From Comamonadaceae bacterium (lineage in GTDB: Bacteria > Pseudomonadota > Gammaproteobacteria > Burkholderiales > Burkholderiaceae_C): a stretch of 38,631 nucleotides of DNA. Numbering within the stretch: the stretch's first letter is position 1; every line of letters starts with the position of its first letter. Shown piece by piece: positions 9,859 to 18,343 of this stretch. The DNA is taken from positions 1-38,631 of the forward strand of contig CANFWH010000019.1 in the NCBI GenBank assembly GCA_947450645.1. Direction: 5' to 3'. The notes under the pieces are model-generated. The model was not told the origin of the DNA and made no database searches. It worked only from the letters and a program-made list of their open reading frames with translations. A program made the position numbers and the translations under genes.

Positions 9859-10995
9859 TTAATCTAGCAGTATACGCAGCATACGGCGCAATGGCTCAGC
9901 AGCACCCCACAGCAATTGATCACCAATTGTGAACGCCCCCAGATACTCAGGCCCCATCGCTAATTTGCGAACACGCCCAACAGGAATGTGTAGCGACCCC
10001 GCTACCCCAGCAGGCGTCAAGTGCTTTTCTGTTTCTTCACGCACGTTAGGCACATATTTCACCCAAGCGTTATCGTTAGCGATGATCGCTTCCAAATCGG
10101 CTAACGGAACATTCTTTTTGAGCTTAAAGGTAAGAGACTGCGAGTGGCAACGCATCGCTCCCACACGCACACAGGTCTCATCAATTGGTATTGGGGATGA
10201 GCCAAAGTCCGCGCCCAGTCCGAGAATTTTGTTCGTCTCTGCGCCGCCCTTCCACTCCTCCAAACTCGTGCCATCGCCGTTGTCACGGTCGATCCAAGGG
10301 ATCAGATTGCCACCCAGCGGCACGCCGCGGAAATGCTCGGTCTCAGCCGCACTAAACGTGCGCTGCTTGCTGGTAATCTTTCGGTCAATCTCCAAGATGG
10401 CCGATTTCGGATCGTCCAGCAAGTCTTTCACTTCTGCGTAAAGCGAACCATACTGCGTAATAAGTTCACGCATATTGGCCGCGCCGCCGCCTGATGCGGC
10501 TTGGTAGGTGTGAGCATTCATCCACTCGACCAATCCCGCTTTAAACAAGCCACCCACGCCCATCAGCATACAGCTAACCGTGCAATTACCGCCAATGTAG
10601 TCTTTAACACCGCTAGCTAACGCTGCGTCAATCACATTGCGATTGATGGGGTCAAGAATAATGACCGAATCGCTATTCATGCGCAGCGTTTTAGCCGCGT
10701 CGATCCAATAACCCGACCAACCTGCGGCACGAAGCTTGGGATAAACCTCGGTCGTATAGTCACCGCCTTGCGCAGTGACGATTACGTCGCATTTTTTGAG
10801 TGCTACAAGGTCGAAACCATCCTGCAATTTAGTTTCGTTTTTGGCTTGCGCTGGCGCGCGTCCACCTATATTAGAGGTAGAAAAAAAGACGGGCTCGATA
10901 AGATCAAAATCTCCCTCAGCAACCATGCGATCAATCAAAACCGATCCCACCATGCCGCGCCAACCGACGAGTCCAACTACATTACCAACTTTCAT
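9859..10995 (-). CDS. asd: Aspartate-semialdehyde dehydrogenase
   Basis: 378 residues. It reduces aspartyl phosphate to the semialdehyde with NADPH, feeding lysine, threonine and methionine synthesis. NADP loop [13 protein letters not shown] at 8-20; catalytic Cys138 in GGNCTVSCM. The sequence is the long Gram-negative form. The ATG has an AAAGG ribosome-binding sequence upstream. It is the first gene of the minus-strand block and diverges from moeA across 77 bp. The leuCDB genes that precede asd in many relatives are absent here. Confidence 0.97.
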   Translation of the reverse strand: MKVGNVVGLVGWRGMVGSVLIDRMVAEGDFDLIEPVFFSTSNIGGRAPAQAKNETKLQDGFDLVALKKCDVIVTAQGGDYTTEVYPKLRAAGWSGYWIDAAKTLRMNSDSVIILDPINRNVIDAALASGVKDYIGGNCTVSCMLMGVGGLFKAGLVEWMNAHTYQAASGGGAANMRELITQYGSLYAEVKDLLDDPKSAILEIDRKITSKQRTFSAAETEHFRGVPLGGNLIPWIDRDNGDGTSLEEWKGGAETNKILGLGADFGSSPIPIDETCVRVGAMRCHSQSLTFKLKKNVPLADLEAIIANDNAWVKYVPNVREETEKHLTPAGVAGSLHIPVGRVRKLAMGPEYLGAFTIGDQLLWGAAEPLRRMLRILLD

Positions 10996-11072
10996 CTCAA
11001 AACCTTTAAGCTACAGGGTTACAAAAGAGTGTTATTTTAGTTGACCCAAGCCACATTTCTTTCCGCTCTCCT

Positions 11073-12344
11073 ATGAAAACCGATTCAAATGCGCAAATAT
11101 CACTGTCCATTGAACAGGCATTTGCACATATCCAACAATTGGCTGCGTCCATCAGCGATTTTGAAAGCGATATTGCGCTTCACCAGGCTTTGGGGCGGGT
11201 GCTTGCCAAAGACATCATCTCGCCGATTAGCGTGCCGCCACATGACAACTCCGCCATGGACGGATACGCCTTTCATTCAAGTGCCTTTAGCGGCTGCAAT
11301 GACGGCGATGGTGTTTTAGAACTTACCATCATCGGAAAAGCCTTAGCTGGTATGGTTTGGCGCGGTACAGTGGGCGCGAACGAGTGCGTGCAAATCACTA
11401 CGGGCGCAGTCATGCCGAACGGTTGCGATACGGTTGTACCCTCAGAGCTTGTGGCCGTCAACGGCGCGTCCATCCGCTTTGTACACAAGTCACTTTTTGC
11501 TGGCGATAACCGCCGAAAAGCAGGCGAAGACTTGATGCAAGGCTCGGTCGCTCTGACTCGTGGCTCCGTCATCACGCCCGCGGCGCTAGGCTTGATTGCC
11601 AGCCTAGGCATGCCCGCAGCCCATGTATTTAAACGCTTGCGAGTCGCCTATTTTTCGACTGGCGATGAAATCCTAAGCTTTGGCGATGCTCCGCGTGAAG
11701 GCGCGATCTATGACTCCAACCGCTACACCGTATTTGGCATGCTCACAAAACTAGGTGTTGAAATTATCGATTTAGGTCTAGTTCCTGACAGTAAAGATGC
11801 TCTGGAGGCCACATTCTATAAGGCTTGCAGCAGTGCCGATGTGGTCATTACTAGCGGCGGCGTGAGTGTGGGCGAGGCCGATCACACCAAGGCCATGATG
11901 CGAAAGATGGGCGATGTCGAGTTTTGGCGAATCGCCATGCGGCCGGGTAGACCCATGGCTGTGGGCACACTCAAGCGAACCGATGGTTCAAAAGCCGTGC
12001 TATTCGGACTTCCTGGAAACCCTGTCGCTGTGATGGTGACCTTCTTAGCACTTGTACGCCCTGCACTGCAAAAAATGATGGGGGCAAATGCCAAGCCGCT
12101 GCCGATGCTACAAGCCAAATCTTTGGAAATTATCCGAAAAAAAGCAGGGCGAACCGAATATCAACGCGGAATCGTGAGCACGAATTCAAACGGCGAACTC
12201 GTGGTGGCAATCACAGGCAATCAAGGCTCGGGGGTACTTAGTTCGATGGTACGAGCCAATGGGCTAATCATTTTGGCGCACGAAAGAAACGACGTCGCGG
12301 TGGGCGACGTCGTGAATGTGATGATGTTTGACGGTGCTATTTAG
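11073..12344 (+). CDS. moeA: Molybdopterin molybdenumtransferase
   Basis: 423 residues. MoeA inserts molybdate into adenylated molybdopterin, the last step in molybdenum cofactor synthesis. Seen are the PPHDNSAMDGYAF segment (55-67), the GDEIL motif, the MoCF domain SGGVSVGEADHTK and GLPGNPVAVMVT. Domain order and length match the family. No strong ribosome-binding sequence precedes the ATG. It stands alone here with no other moa/mob gene; a MOT1-type transporter lies 14 kb away. Confidence 0.96.
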   Translation: MKTDSNAQISLSIEQAFAHIQQLAASISDFESDIALHQALGRVLAKDIISPISVPPHDNSAMDGYAFHSSAFSGCNDGDGVLELTIIGKALAGMVWRGTVGANECVQITTGAVMPNGCDTVVPSELVAVNGASIRFVHKSLFAGDNRRKAGEDLMQGSVALTRGSVITPAALGLIASLGMPAAHVFKRLRVAYFSTGDEILSFGDAPREGAIYDSNRYTVFGMLTKLGVEIIDLGLVPDSKDALEATFYKACSSADVVITSGGVSVGEADHTKAMMRKMGDVEFWRIAMRPGRPMAVGTLKRTDGSKAVLFGLPGNPVAVMVTFLALVRPALQKMMGANAKPLPMLQAKSLEIIRKKAGRTEYQRGIVSTNSNGELVVAITGNQGSGVLSSMVRANGLIILAHERNDVAVGDVVNVMMFDGAI

Positions 12345-12354
12345 ACAAGTTTGC

Positions 12355-12666
12355 TTAAGCTTTTTTAGACCAAGCGCTACACCAACCTTTGCCCGCGACT
12401 TGTTTACCCGCAAATAAAGCGCAACCTCCAGGGCCATCAGCTACTTTGCCAGTAAAAAGCGTGCAACTACCGCAGTGCTGGCCTGCCGCGTATTTGGGGA
12501 ACTTGGCTTTGTCAACTTTAGTTGCTAAAGATGTATAGCCCAAAGACTTAGCCTGCGGATCAGACTCGGCAACCATAGCACCCTGTGCCTGCGCCAAGTT
12601 GCTACCAGCAGCTAAGACACCACTTGCCAAGCCAAACTGAACAATAAATTCACGACGATTTTTCAT
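12355..12666 (-). CDS. High-potential iron-sulfur protein (HiPIP)
   Basis: 103 residues. HiPIPs are small periplasmic electron carriers with one 4Fe-4S cluster. The N-terminus carries a twin-arginine signal (NRREF, then a hydrophobic stretch and AQA cleavage site near 28). Four cysteines at 65, 68, 82 and 96 have the HiPIP spacing (C-x2-C-x13-C-x13-C). It lies 39 bp after the usp gene on the same strand with an AGGA ribosome-binding sequence, so may share the FNR-type promoter upstream of usp. It could donate electrons to a terminal oxidase; this is inference. Confidence 0.93.
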   Translation of the reverse strand: MKNRREFIVQFGLASGVLAAGSNLAQAQGAMVAESDPQAKSLGYTSLATKVDKAKFPKYAAGQHCGSCTLFTGKVADGPGGCALFAGKQVAGKGWCSAWSKKA

Positions 12667-12705
12667 TTTTATGATTCCTAATTGATAACTAAAGAGATGA
12701 GGTAA

Positions 12706-13149
12706 TTAACGCAATACTAAGACGGGAATTTTTGAATGCGTGAGTACATGCTGGGTCTCACTACCCAAAAGAATACCCTTGATGCCACGCCGTCCATGCG
12801 AGGACATCACAATTAAATGACATTTATTCTTGGTCGCGGCAGAAATGATTGCATCCGCAACATAGTTGGAGCGAACGACTACAGCCTTCGCCTTGATGCC
12901 TTTTCGAGCCGCCATTTGTTTGACCGCATCTACAGAAGCCTGGGCTTCATCTGACCATTGTTTTTCGATACGTTCTACGTCTTCGTTAGGGAGAACATAG
13001 CCGCCTTCAAAATAGCTAGAGATGTAGCGTCCCACAACGGTCAAGATAACGATCTCAGCGTTTAGGCTCTCAGCTAATGCAAGTCCATTACCGACAGCTT
13101 TTTTAGAGAGCGGCGTACCGTCCGTGGCAATAAGAAGTTTTTTGTACAT
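12706..13149 (-). CDS. Universal stress protein, UspA family
   Basis: 147 residues, one Usp domain. The N-terminus YKKLLIATDGTPLSKKA and the C-terminal nucleotide-binding motif SSHGRRGIKGILLGSETQ (G-x2-G-x9-G-S type) predict an ATP-binding UspA-fold protein in the cytoplasm. A good AAGGAAAA ribosome-binding sequence precedes the ATG. The promoter contains a perfect FNR box shared with ccoI, so induction at low oxygen is expected, as known for several proteobacterial Usp genes under FNR/Anr control. Confidence 0.93.
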   Translation of the reverse strand: MYKKLLIATDGTPLSKKAVGNGLALAESLNAEIVILTVVGRYISSYFEGGYVLPNEDVERIEKQWSDEAQASVDAVKQMAARKGIKAKAVVVRSNYVADAIISAATKNKCHLIVMSSHGRRGIKGILLGSETQHVLTHSKIPVLVLR

Positions 13150-13187
13150 GATGTTTTCCTTTTAAAGGTTAAAAAACTAACGATTGA

Positions 13188-13193
13188 ACGATA
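13188..13193 (-). promoter_or_regulatory. Predicted -10 element of the usp-HiPIP promoter
   Basis: Read on the minus strand the hexamer is TATCGT, 4 of 6 matches to TATAAT. It lies exactly where a class II FNR promoter (site centred at -41.5) would need it relative to the FNR box at 13216-13229. The predicted transcript would start at 13181 and have a 32-nt leader containing the AAGGAAAA ribosome-binding sequence. Confidence 0.5.
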
Positions 13194-13215
13194 AATCAAC
13201 GTGCGACGCATCACT

Positions 13216-13229
13216 TTGATATACATCAA
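13216..13229. promoter_or_regulatory. FNR box between usp and ccoI
   Basis: TTGATATACATCAA, a perfect match to the FNR consensus TTGAT-N4-ATCAA. It lies in the 114-bp divergent gap between usp and ccoI. At -41.5 spacing it points to a -10-like hexamer on both strands, so it may activate both genes. The window itself encodes an FNR with all cluster cysteines. Confidence 0.9.
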
Positions 13230-13251
13230 ACATCGTGCGAGCAGATAGCAC

Positions 13252-13257
13252 TACGAT
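13252..13257 (+). promoter_or_regulatory. Predicted -10 element of the ccoI promoter
   Basis: TACGAT (4 of 6 to TATAAT) lies at exactly -12 to -7 if the FNR box is centred at -41.5. The predicted start of transcription is 13264, which is the A of the ccoI ATG, and no Shine-Dalgarno sequence is present. A leaderless mRNA is therefore predicted. Confidence 0.5.
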
Positions 13258-13263
13258 GACGCT

Positions 13264-15516
13264 ATGAAGGCTTTTGATCCGCAACTCACTCTACTTGACA
13301 CATCTGCTGAGTGGTGTTCGTTTTCGCACATAGCGACGGGCAAGTCAACACAAATAAATACGTGGGAATCCTCCATCGTGGTCGATGGCATGCACTGCAC
13401 AGCTTGCGCCATCAATATCGAAAACGCTCTTAAGAAAACGCCTGGCGTATTGCAGGCAGATGTCAACGCTGCTAGTCATCGTGGCCGTGTGGTGTGGTGC
13501 GAAGATGTTACCCTGCCATCGCATTGGATGCAAGCCATCGTTGATGCTGGCTATAGCGCACGGCCTGCCCACGATGCCCTGCGACTGGAGCAGCGAAAAA
13601 AAGAATCTCGCCTTGCCTTGTGGCGTTGGCTAGTGGCTGGGCTTTGCATGATGCAAGTCATGATGTACGCCATGCCCGAGTACGTGGCGCTTCCTGGCGA
13701 AATGACCGACGAAGCACGTCACTTGATGCGCTGGGCGTCTTGGGTCTTAACGCTGCCTGTTATTTTGTTTTCATGCAAACCCTTCTTTGCCAGCGCATGG
13801 CTAGATTTACAACACCGCAGAGTCAGTATGGATTTGCCAGTCGCTCTTGGCATGGCCATCACTTTTATTGTCAGCACATTAGGCACTTTTGATTCAGGAG
13901 GCCAATGGGGGCGCGAGGTCTACTTTGACTCACTCACCATGTTTGTTTTCTTTTTGCTCACGGGACGTTGGTTAGAACTACGGATGCGTGATCGCACTGC
14001 GGGTGCTCTAGAAGCACTCATGAACCGTATGCCTGAAAGCGCGCTACGCCTACTGCCATCTGGTGAATTTGAGCGCGTGCTGCTAAGGCAATTAGTCATT
14101 GGCGATACCGTACGCGTCGCCGTTGGCGAGGCGTTTCCTGCCGATGGCGTGGTGCTGGACGGCGCAACACATGCCGACGAGGCGCTACTAACGGGCGAAT
14201 CGAAGCCAATCGCTAAGGCTGCGGGTGATGCGGTCATCGCAGGCAGTCACAATTTAGATTCAAGCGTTACCGTTCGCATTGAACAAATTGGCGAGCACAC
14301 GCGCTTTTCGCAAATCGTTCGCCTGATGGAACAAGCCTCACTAGAAAAGCCGAATCTGGCTCAATTAGCCGACCGACTTGCTAAGCCTTTTTTAATTGGT
14401 ATCTTGCTGGTAGCAGGGCTCATCATTGCGCTGGGTTGGTCTAAAGATCCGAGCCACGCCCTGATGGTTGCAGTGGCCGTTTTAATTGTCACGTGTCCTT
14501 GTGCGCTGTCACTGGCAACACCTGCCGCCATGCTCGCGTCTGCTGGCGCGTTGGCTAAGAAAGGGGTTTTGATCCGTCATCTGCAAGCGCTGGAGACGCT
14601 ATCCAAAGTTGATACTTTGATTTTTGATAAGACAGGCACACTTACCGAGGACGGTTTGGTGCTTGCAAAAGTGGAGGCACGCATTGGAATGAGCCAAGCA
14701 ATGGCCTGCCAGCTGGCTGGATTGTTGGCTGCGGATTCGCTTCACCCTATTTCAAAGTCCATCGTTGCTTACTGTCAGCAAAATGCAGCGCCACTGCCAG
14801 CATGGCAAATCATCTTTAAAACCGAAGCTGCAGGCCGAGGCATAACAGCCGAGGTTGGTGTACCCAATAGAACCGCTATATATCAGTGGGGCTCGGCAGA
14901 ATTTTGCGGCGTCAAGCCACTCCAAACGACCGCGGTGCAAGCGCATCTATCAGATGCCCATGGCTGGTTGGCCTCGTTTGAATTTCAAGAACGTGTGAGA
15001 GCGGATGCCGCGCAAACTCTAGCGGCATTGCAGGGTGCACGCATCTCGGTGCAATTGCTATCGGGTGATTCTCAGTTGGCGACTCAACATCTGGCAAATC
15101 AATTGAACATTGCTAATTACCGAGGCCTGTGCACACCCGATATCAAACTAGACATGCTGCAAGATTTGCAAAAGCAAGGGCACGTCGTGGGCATGGTGGG
15201 CGACGGCCTCAACGACGGCCCTGTTTTAGCGGGCGCAGACGTGTCATTTGCCTTTGGACGTGCCGTGCCTTTGACGCAATCGAAATCTGATTTTTTAGTG
15301 CTAGGTTCGCAGTTAGAACACATCGCGCTGACCGTCCAACAAGCCAAACGAACCATGCGCGTGGTCAAGCAAAACTTGGTGTGGGCGCTCGTCTATAACG
15401 CCGCCGCAGTACCTCTCGCCATCATGGGATACTTGCCCGCATGGCTTGCTGGTATTGGCATGGCGGGCAGTTCACTCTTGGTCGTAGGTAATGCCATGCG
15501 GCTGCGGAAAATATAA
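13264..15516 (+). CDS. ccoI: Copper-translocating P-type ATPase of the CcoI/FixI type
   Basis: 750 residues. CcoI-type ATPases export Cu(I) across the inner membrane for assembly of cbb3 oxidase. An N-terminal extension carries one heavy-metal-associated domain with GMHCTACA (Cys45, Cys48). Membrane helices follow, then the intramembrane CPC motif (Cys411, Cys413), the phosphorylation site DKTGTLT (Asp455), the HP motif (SLHPISKS) and the hinge GDGLNDGP. Assignment to CcoI rather than CopA rests on ccoS immediately downstream, the FNR promoter and the nearby ccoNOQP. The start is the ATG at 13264; there is no ribosome-binding sequence. Confidence 0.93.
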   Translation: MKAFDPQLTLLDTSAEWCSFSHIATGKSTQINTWESSIVVDGMHCTACAINIENALKKTPGVLQADVNAASHRGRVVWCEDVTLPSHWMQAIVDAGYSARPAHDALRLEQRKKESRLALWRWLVAGLCMMQVMMYAMPEYVALPGEMTDEARHLMRWASWVLTLPVILFSCKPFFASAWLDLQHRRVSMDLPVALGMAITFIVSTLGTFDSGGQWGREVYFDSLTMFVFFLLTGRWLELRMRDRTAGALEALMNRMPESALRLLPSGEFERVLLRQLVIGDTVRVAVGEAFPADGVVLDGATHADEALLTGESKPIAKAAGDAVIAGSHNLDSSVTVRIEQIGEHTRFSQIVRLMEQASLEKPNLAQLADRLAKPFLIGILLVAGLIIALGWSKDPSHALMVAVAVLIVTCPCALSLATPAAMLASAGALAKKGVLIRHLQALETLSKVDTLIFDKTGTLTEDGLVLAKVEARIGMSQAMACQLAGLLAADSLHPISKSIVAYCQQNAAPLPAWQIIFKTEAAGRGITAEVGVPNRTAIYQWGSAEFCGVKPLQTTAVQAHLSDAHGWLASFEFQERVRADAAQTLAALQGARISVQLLSGDSQLATQHLANQLNIANYRGLCTPDIKLDMLQDLQKQGHVVGMVGDGLNDGPVLAGADVSFAFGRAVPLTQSKSDFLVLGSQLEHIALTVQQAKRTMRVVKQNLVWALVYNAAAVPLAIMGYLPAWLAGIGMAGSSLLVVGNAMRLRKI

Positions 15517-15530
15517 TTTAGACTCGCCAA

Positions 15531-15671
15531 ATGGACATTCTCTATCTCCTCGTACCGCTCTCCGTGATGCTTGTATTTTTCATACTCGCAGGTTTATGGT
15601 GGGCGGTTTACCGTGGTCAATTTGAAGACCTAGAGGGTGAAGGCGAGCGGATTTTGCACGCGGATTCTTAA
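15531..15671 (+). CDS. ccoS: cbb3-type cytochrome oxidase assembly protein CcoS
   Basis: 46 residues. One N-terminal membrane helix (ILYLLVPLSVMLVFFILAGLWWAV) followed by the typical RGQFEDLEGEGERIL tail. CcoS is required to obtain active cbb3 oxidase with its cofactors. It starts 14 bp after ccoI and is almost certainly co-transcribed. Small size and motif both fit the family well. Confidence 0.93.
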   Translation: MDILYLLVPLSVMLVFFILAGLWWAVYRGQFEDLEGEGERILHADS

Positions 15672-15686
15672 ATATCCGCAAAGTTT

Positions 15687-15700
15687 TTGATCCGTGTCAA
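15687..15700 (+). promoter_or_regulatory. FNR-type site upstream of the desaturase
   Basis: TTGATCCGTGTCAA has one mismatch to the FNR consensus and keeps the TGA-N6-TCA core. It is centred 41.5 bp upstream of the desaturase ATG and lies after the ccoS stop. Confidence 0.65.
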
Positions 15701-15722
15701 AGTGAAGGGCACAGCGTTTAAA

Positions 15723-15728
15723 TAATAT
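15723..15728 (+). promoter_or_regulatory. Predicted -10 element of the desaturase promoter
   Basis: TAATAT (4 of 6 to TATAAT) is positioned exactly at -12 to -7 relative to an FNR-class II start at 15735, the A of the ATG. No Shine-Dalgarno sequence is visible, so a leaderless mRNA is predicted, as for ccoI. Confidence 0.45.
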
Positions 15729-15734
15729 GGCTGC

Positions 15735-16799
15735 ATGACTCAAACAATATGGCTTACGCAACCAAACGCCCCTATCTCTATTGAGCAGCCGCTGCCCAAC
15801 CGCAAGACTTTGCGTCAGTGGTTGCTGCCATTTTCTAAACGCGACACAGCAAGGGCTGTTGCGCTACTCGCACTAGATTACGCCCTCCTATTTGCCGTGC
15901 TTGCTGGCACAGTTGTGCTTAGCCACTGGTGGGCAAAATTGCTAGCTGGCATGTGCGCAGGATTCATGATCGGCAGGCTTTTCATCATTGGGCACGATGC
16001 CTGTCACCAAAGTCTCACGCCTAATCGCAAACTCAATCCTTGGCTGGGTCGTCTCGCATTCTTGCCATCGCTTACGCCGTATAGCCTTTGGGAGGTCGGT
16101 CACAACGTCATTCACCACGGCTACACGAATCTGAAAGACGTTGATTTTGTTTGGCAGCCCTTATCGGCAGAGGAATATGCCGCATTGGGACGATTCAAAC
16201 AACTGATGTACCGCGTCTACCGTAGCGGCTGGGCACCTGGCCTTTACTACTTAGTCGAGATGTGGTGGAACCGCATGTTTTTCCCAAATAGCACTTACAT
16301 GCCAACGCGGCGCCCCATTTTTTTAAAGGACAGTTGTTTAGCCGCAGCGTTTGGCGTGGCATGGATTGGCACTATGGTCTGGGCTGCGCTGGCCACGGAG
16401 CAATCTATTTGGCTGACATTCGTCATGGGCGTTGCGATCCCCTTTTTGTTTTGGGTCACCATGATTGGTTTTGTGGTGTACGTCCATCACACGCATACCC
16501 AAGTCGTTTGGCACGACAACAAAGCTCAGTGGACACGGGCCGCGCCTTTTGTCTCGACCACGGTGCACTTGACCTTCCCTCTCAAGATAGGTGCACTTCT
16601 ACACAACATCATGGAGCACACGGCGCATCACGTGGATATGAGCGTGCCGCTCTACCACCTCAAAGGTGCGCAAGCCAAATTAGAAGCCATGCTGCCCGAA
16701 CGCATCGTGATTCAGCCTTTTTCACTTGGCTGGTATGTGCGCACGGCGCGGAGTTGCAAGCTCTACGACTTCAAACAGCAACGCTGGCAAAAATTCTAA
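15735..16799 (+). CDS. Membrane fatty acid desaturase (di-iron, His-box type)
   Basis: 354 residues, integral membrane. Three histidine boxes bind the di-iron centre: GHDACH (His87, His91), HNVIHH (His123, His127, His128) and HTAHH (His295, His298, His299), with hydrophobic stretches between them. Enzymes of this family use O2 to insert double bonds in acyl chains. Regiospecificity cannot be read. It lies between ccoS and ccoN with its own FNR-type site, an odd place for an oxygen-consuming lipid enzyme. A related function such as a hydroxylase remains possible. Confidence 0.88.
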   Translation: MTQTIWLTQPNAPISIEQPLPNRKTLRQWLLPFSKRDTARAVALLALDYALLFAVLAGTVVLSHWWAKLLAGMCAGFMIGRLFIIGHDACHQSLTPNRKLNPWLGRLAFLPSLTPYSLWEVGHNVIHHGYTNLKDVDFVWQPLSAEEYAALGRFKQLMYRVYRSGWAPGLYYLVEMWWNRMFFPNSTYMPTRRPIFLKDSCLAAAFGVAWIGTMVWAALATEQSIWLTFVMGVAIPFLFWVTMIGFVVYVHHTHTQVVWHDNKAQWTRAAPFVSTTVHLTFPLKIGALLHNIMEHTAHHVDMSVPLYHLKGAQAKLEAMLPERIVIQPFSLGWYVRTARSCKLYDFKQQRWQKF

Positions 16800-16806
16800 A
16801 CATGGA

Positions 16807-16820
16807 TTGACATACATCAA
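16807..16820 (+). promoter_or_regulatory. FNR box upstream of ccoN
   Basis: TTGACATACATCAA, one mismatch to consensus, TGA-N6-TCA core intact. Class II spacing would start transcription at 16855, giving a 33-nt leader; the hexamer at the expected -10 position (GAAACT) is weak, 3 of 6. A GAAAG before the ATG may serve as ribosome-binding sequence. Confidence 0.75.
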
Positions 16821-16887
16821 AGCACACACAACGACTAATCGCGAAACTTTACCTGACCCCGCCTCTTTCCTTTGAAAGTTTAAATTT

Positions 16888-18330
16888 ATGAAACTACCCA
16901 CACTTCAAAACTCTTCTGGTACGTTTAACGATACCGTTGTCAGGCAGTTTTCCATCATGGCCGTTGTCTGGGGGGCTGTTGGCATGTTAGTTGGTGTCAT
17001 CATTGCTGCACAGCTCACTTGGCCAGAACTCAATTTAGGCATTTCGTGGCTCAGTTACGGCAGGCTCAGGCCACTACACACCAACGCGGTGATTTTTGCC
17101 TTTGGTGGCTGCACCTTGTTTGCGACCAGCTATTACGTGGTGCAGCGAACCTGCCAAACGCGTTTGTTTGGCGACAAGTTGGCAAGCCTCACGTTTTGGG
17201 GTTGGCAACTCGTTATTTTGTCCGCCGTGGTCTCGCTACCTATGGGCTACACCAGCGGCAAAGAATACGCCGAACTTGAGTGGCCGATTGATATTTTGAT
17301 TGCGATTGTGTGGGTGTCGTATGCCATCGTCTTCTTTGGCACGCTTGCCAAGCGAACCGTCCGCCACATCTACGTTGCCAATTGGTTTTTTGGCGCGTTT
17401 ATTTTGACGGTTGCCATGCTGCACATCGTCAATAGCGCCGCCATCCCTGCGGGTTGGATGAAGTCTTATTCCGCCTACGCTGGCGTGCAAGACGCGATGA
17501 TTCAGTGGTGGTACGGGCACAACGCGGTGGGCTTCTTTTTGACCGCAGGCTTTTTGGGGATCATGTATTACTTCATCCCCAAACAAGCCGAGCGCCCTGT
17601 CTATAGCTATCGTTTGTCCATTGTTCATTTTTGGGCGTTGATCTTTACCTATATGTGGGCAGGTCCGCATCATCTGCACTACACCGCGTTGCCAGACTGG
17701 ACCCAATCAGTCGGCATGGTGTTCTCGCTGATTTTGTTAGCGCCAAGCTGGGGCGGCATGATTAATGGTGTGATGACGCTGTCGGGCGCTTGGCACAAGC
17801 TGCGCGACGACCCCATCCTGCGCTTTTTGATCGTCTCACTGTCGTTTTATGGCATGAGCACATTTGAAGGTCCGATGATGTCCATCAAAACCGTCAATGC
17901 GCTATCGCACTACACCGACTGGACGATTGGTCATGTGCACTCGGGTGCGCTCGGCTGGGTTGGGTTGGTATCTATGGGATCGCTTTACTATTTGATTCCA
18001 CGTCTGTTTGGGCAGAAAAAAATGCACAGCATTCCAGCCATCGAAATCCATTTTTGGATGGCAACCATTGGCATCGTGATCTATATCGCGGCTATGTGGA
18101 TTGCGGGGGTTATGCAGGGCCTGATGTGGCGCGCCATCAATCCAGACGGCACCTTGACCTACACCTTTGTGGAATCAGTAAAGGCAACATTCCCGTACTA
18201 CGTGCTGCGATTGTTAGGCGGTGTGCTCTATCTTGGTGGCATGTTGGTCATGGTGTGGAACGTTTTGAAGACGACAACCGCACATCCTGCTGTCGATACA
18301 GCCATTCCATCCACGGTCCTACACGCTTAA
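16888..18330 (+). CDS. ccoN: cbb3-type cytochrome c oxidase subunit I
   Basis: 480 residues, about 12 membrane helices. Catalytic subunit that reduces O2 with high affinity. Metal ligands are visible: His64 ([12 protein letters not shown], low-spin heme), His211, His261 and His262 (CuB), His349 and His351 ([11 protein letters not shown], hemes). Length is standard for a single, unfused CcoN. First gene of ccoNOQP, preceded by an FNR box. GTA/ATG alternatives are not needed; the ATG gives a normal N-terminus. Confidence 0.98.
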   Translation: MKLPTLQNSSGTFNDTVVRQFSIMAVVWGAVGMLVGVIIAAQLTWPELNLGISWLSYGRLRPLHTNAVIFAFGGCTLFATSYYVVQRTCQTRLFGDKLASLTFWGWQLVILSAVVSLPMGYTSGKEYAELEWPIDILIAIVWVSYAIVFFGTLAKRTVRHIYVANWFFGAFILTVAMLHIVNSAAIPAGWMKSYSAYAGVQDAMIQWWYGHNAVGFFLTAGFLGIMYYFIPKQAERPVYSYRLSIVHFWALIFTYMWAGPHHLHYTALPDWTQSVGMVFSLILLAPSWGGMINGVMTLSGAWHKLRDDPILRFLIVSLSFYGMSTFEGPMMSIKTVNALSHYTDWTIGHVHSGALGWVGLVSMGSLYYLIPRLFGQKKMHSIPAIEIHFWMATIGIVIYIAAMWIAGVMQGLMWRAINPDGTLTYTFVESVKATFPYYVLRLLGGVLYLGGMLVMVWNVLKTTTAHPAVDTAIPSTVLHA

Positions 18331-18343
18331 AGGAGTGCACTTC

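Noticed and set aside
9929..10441. 170-residue open frame on the plus strand
   Set aside because: Lies fully antisense to asd, no ribosome-binding site and no recognisable motif; a codon-bias shadow.
12340..12370. Bidirectional terminator between moeA and the HiPIP gene
   Set aside because: GCTTAAGC next to a T-run is only an 8-base loop-free palindrome, too weak a stem to call.
16334..16810. 158-residue plus-strand frame within the desaturase
   Set aside because: Overlaps the desaturase in another frame while the desaturase has all His boxes; low-complexity translation.
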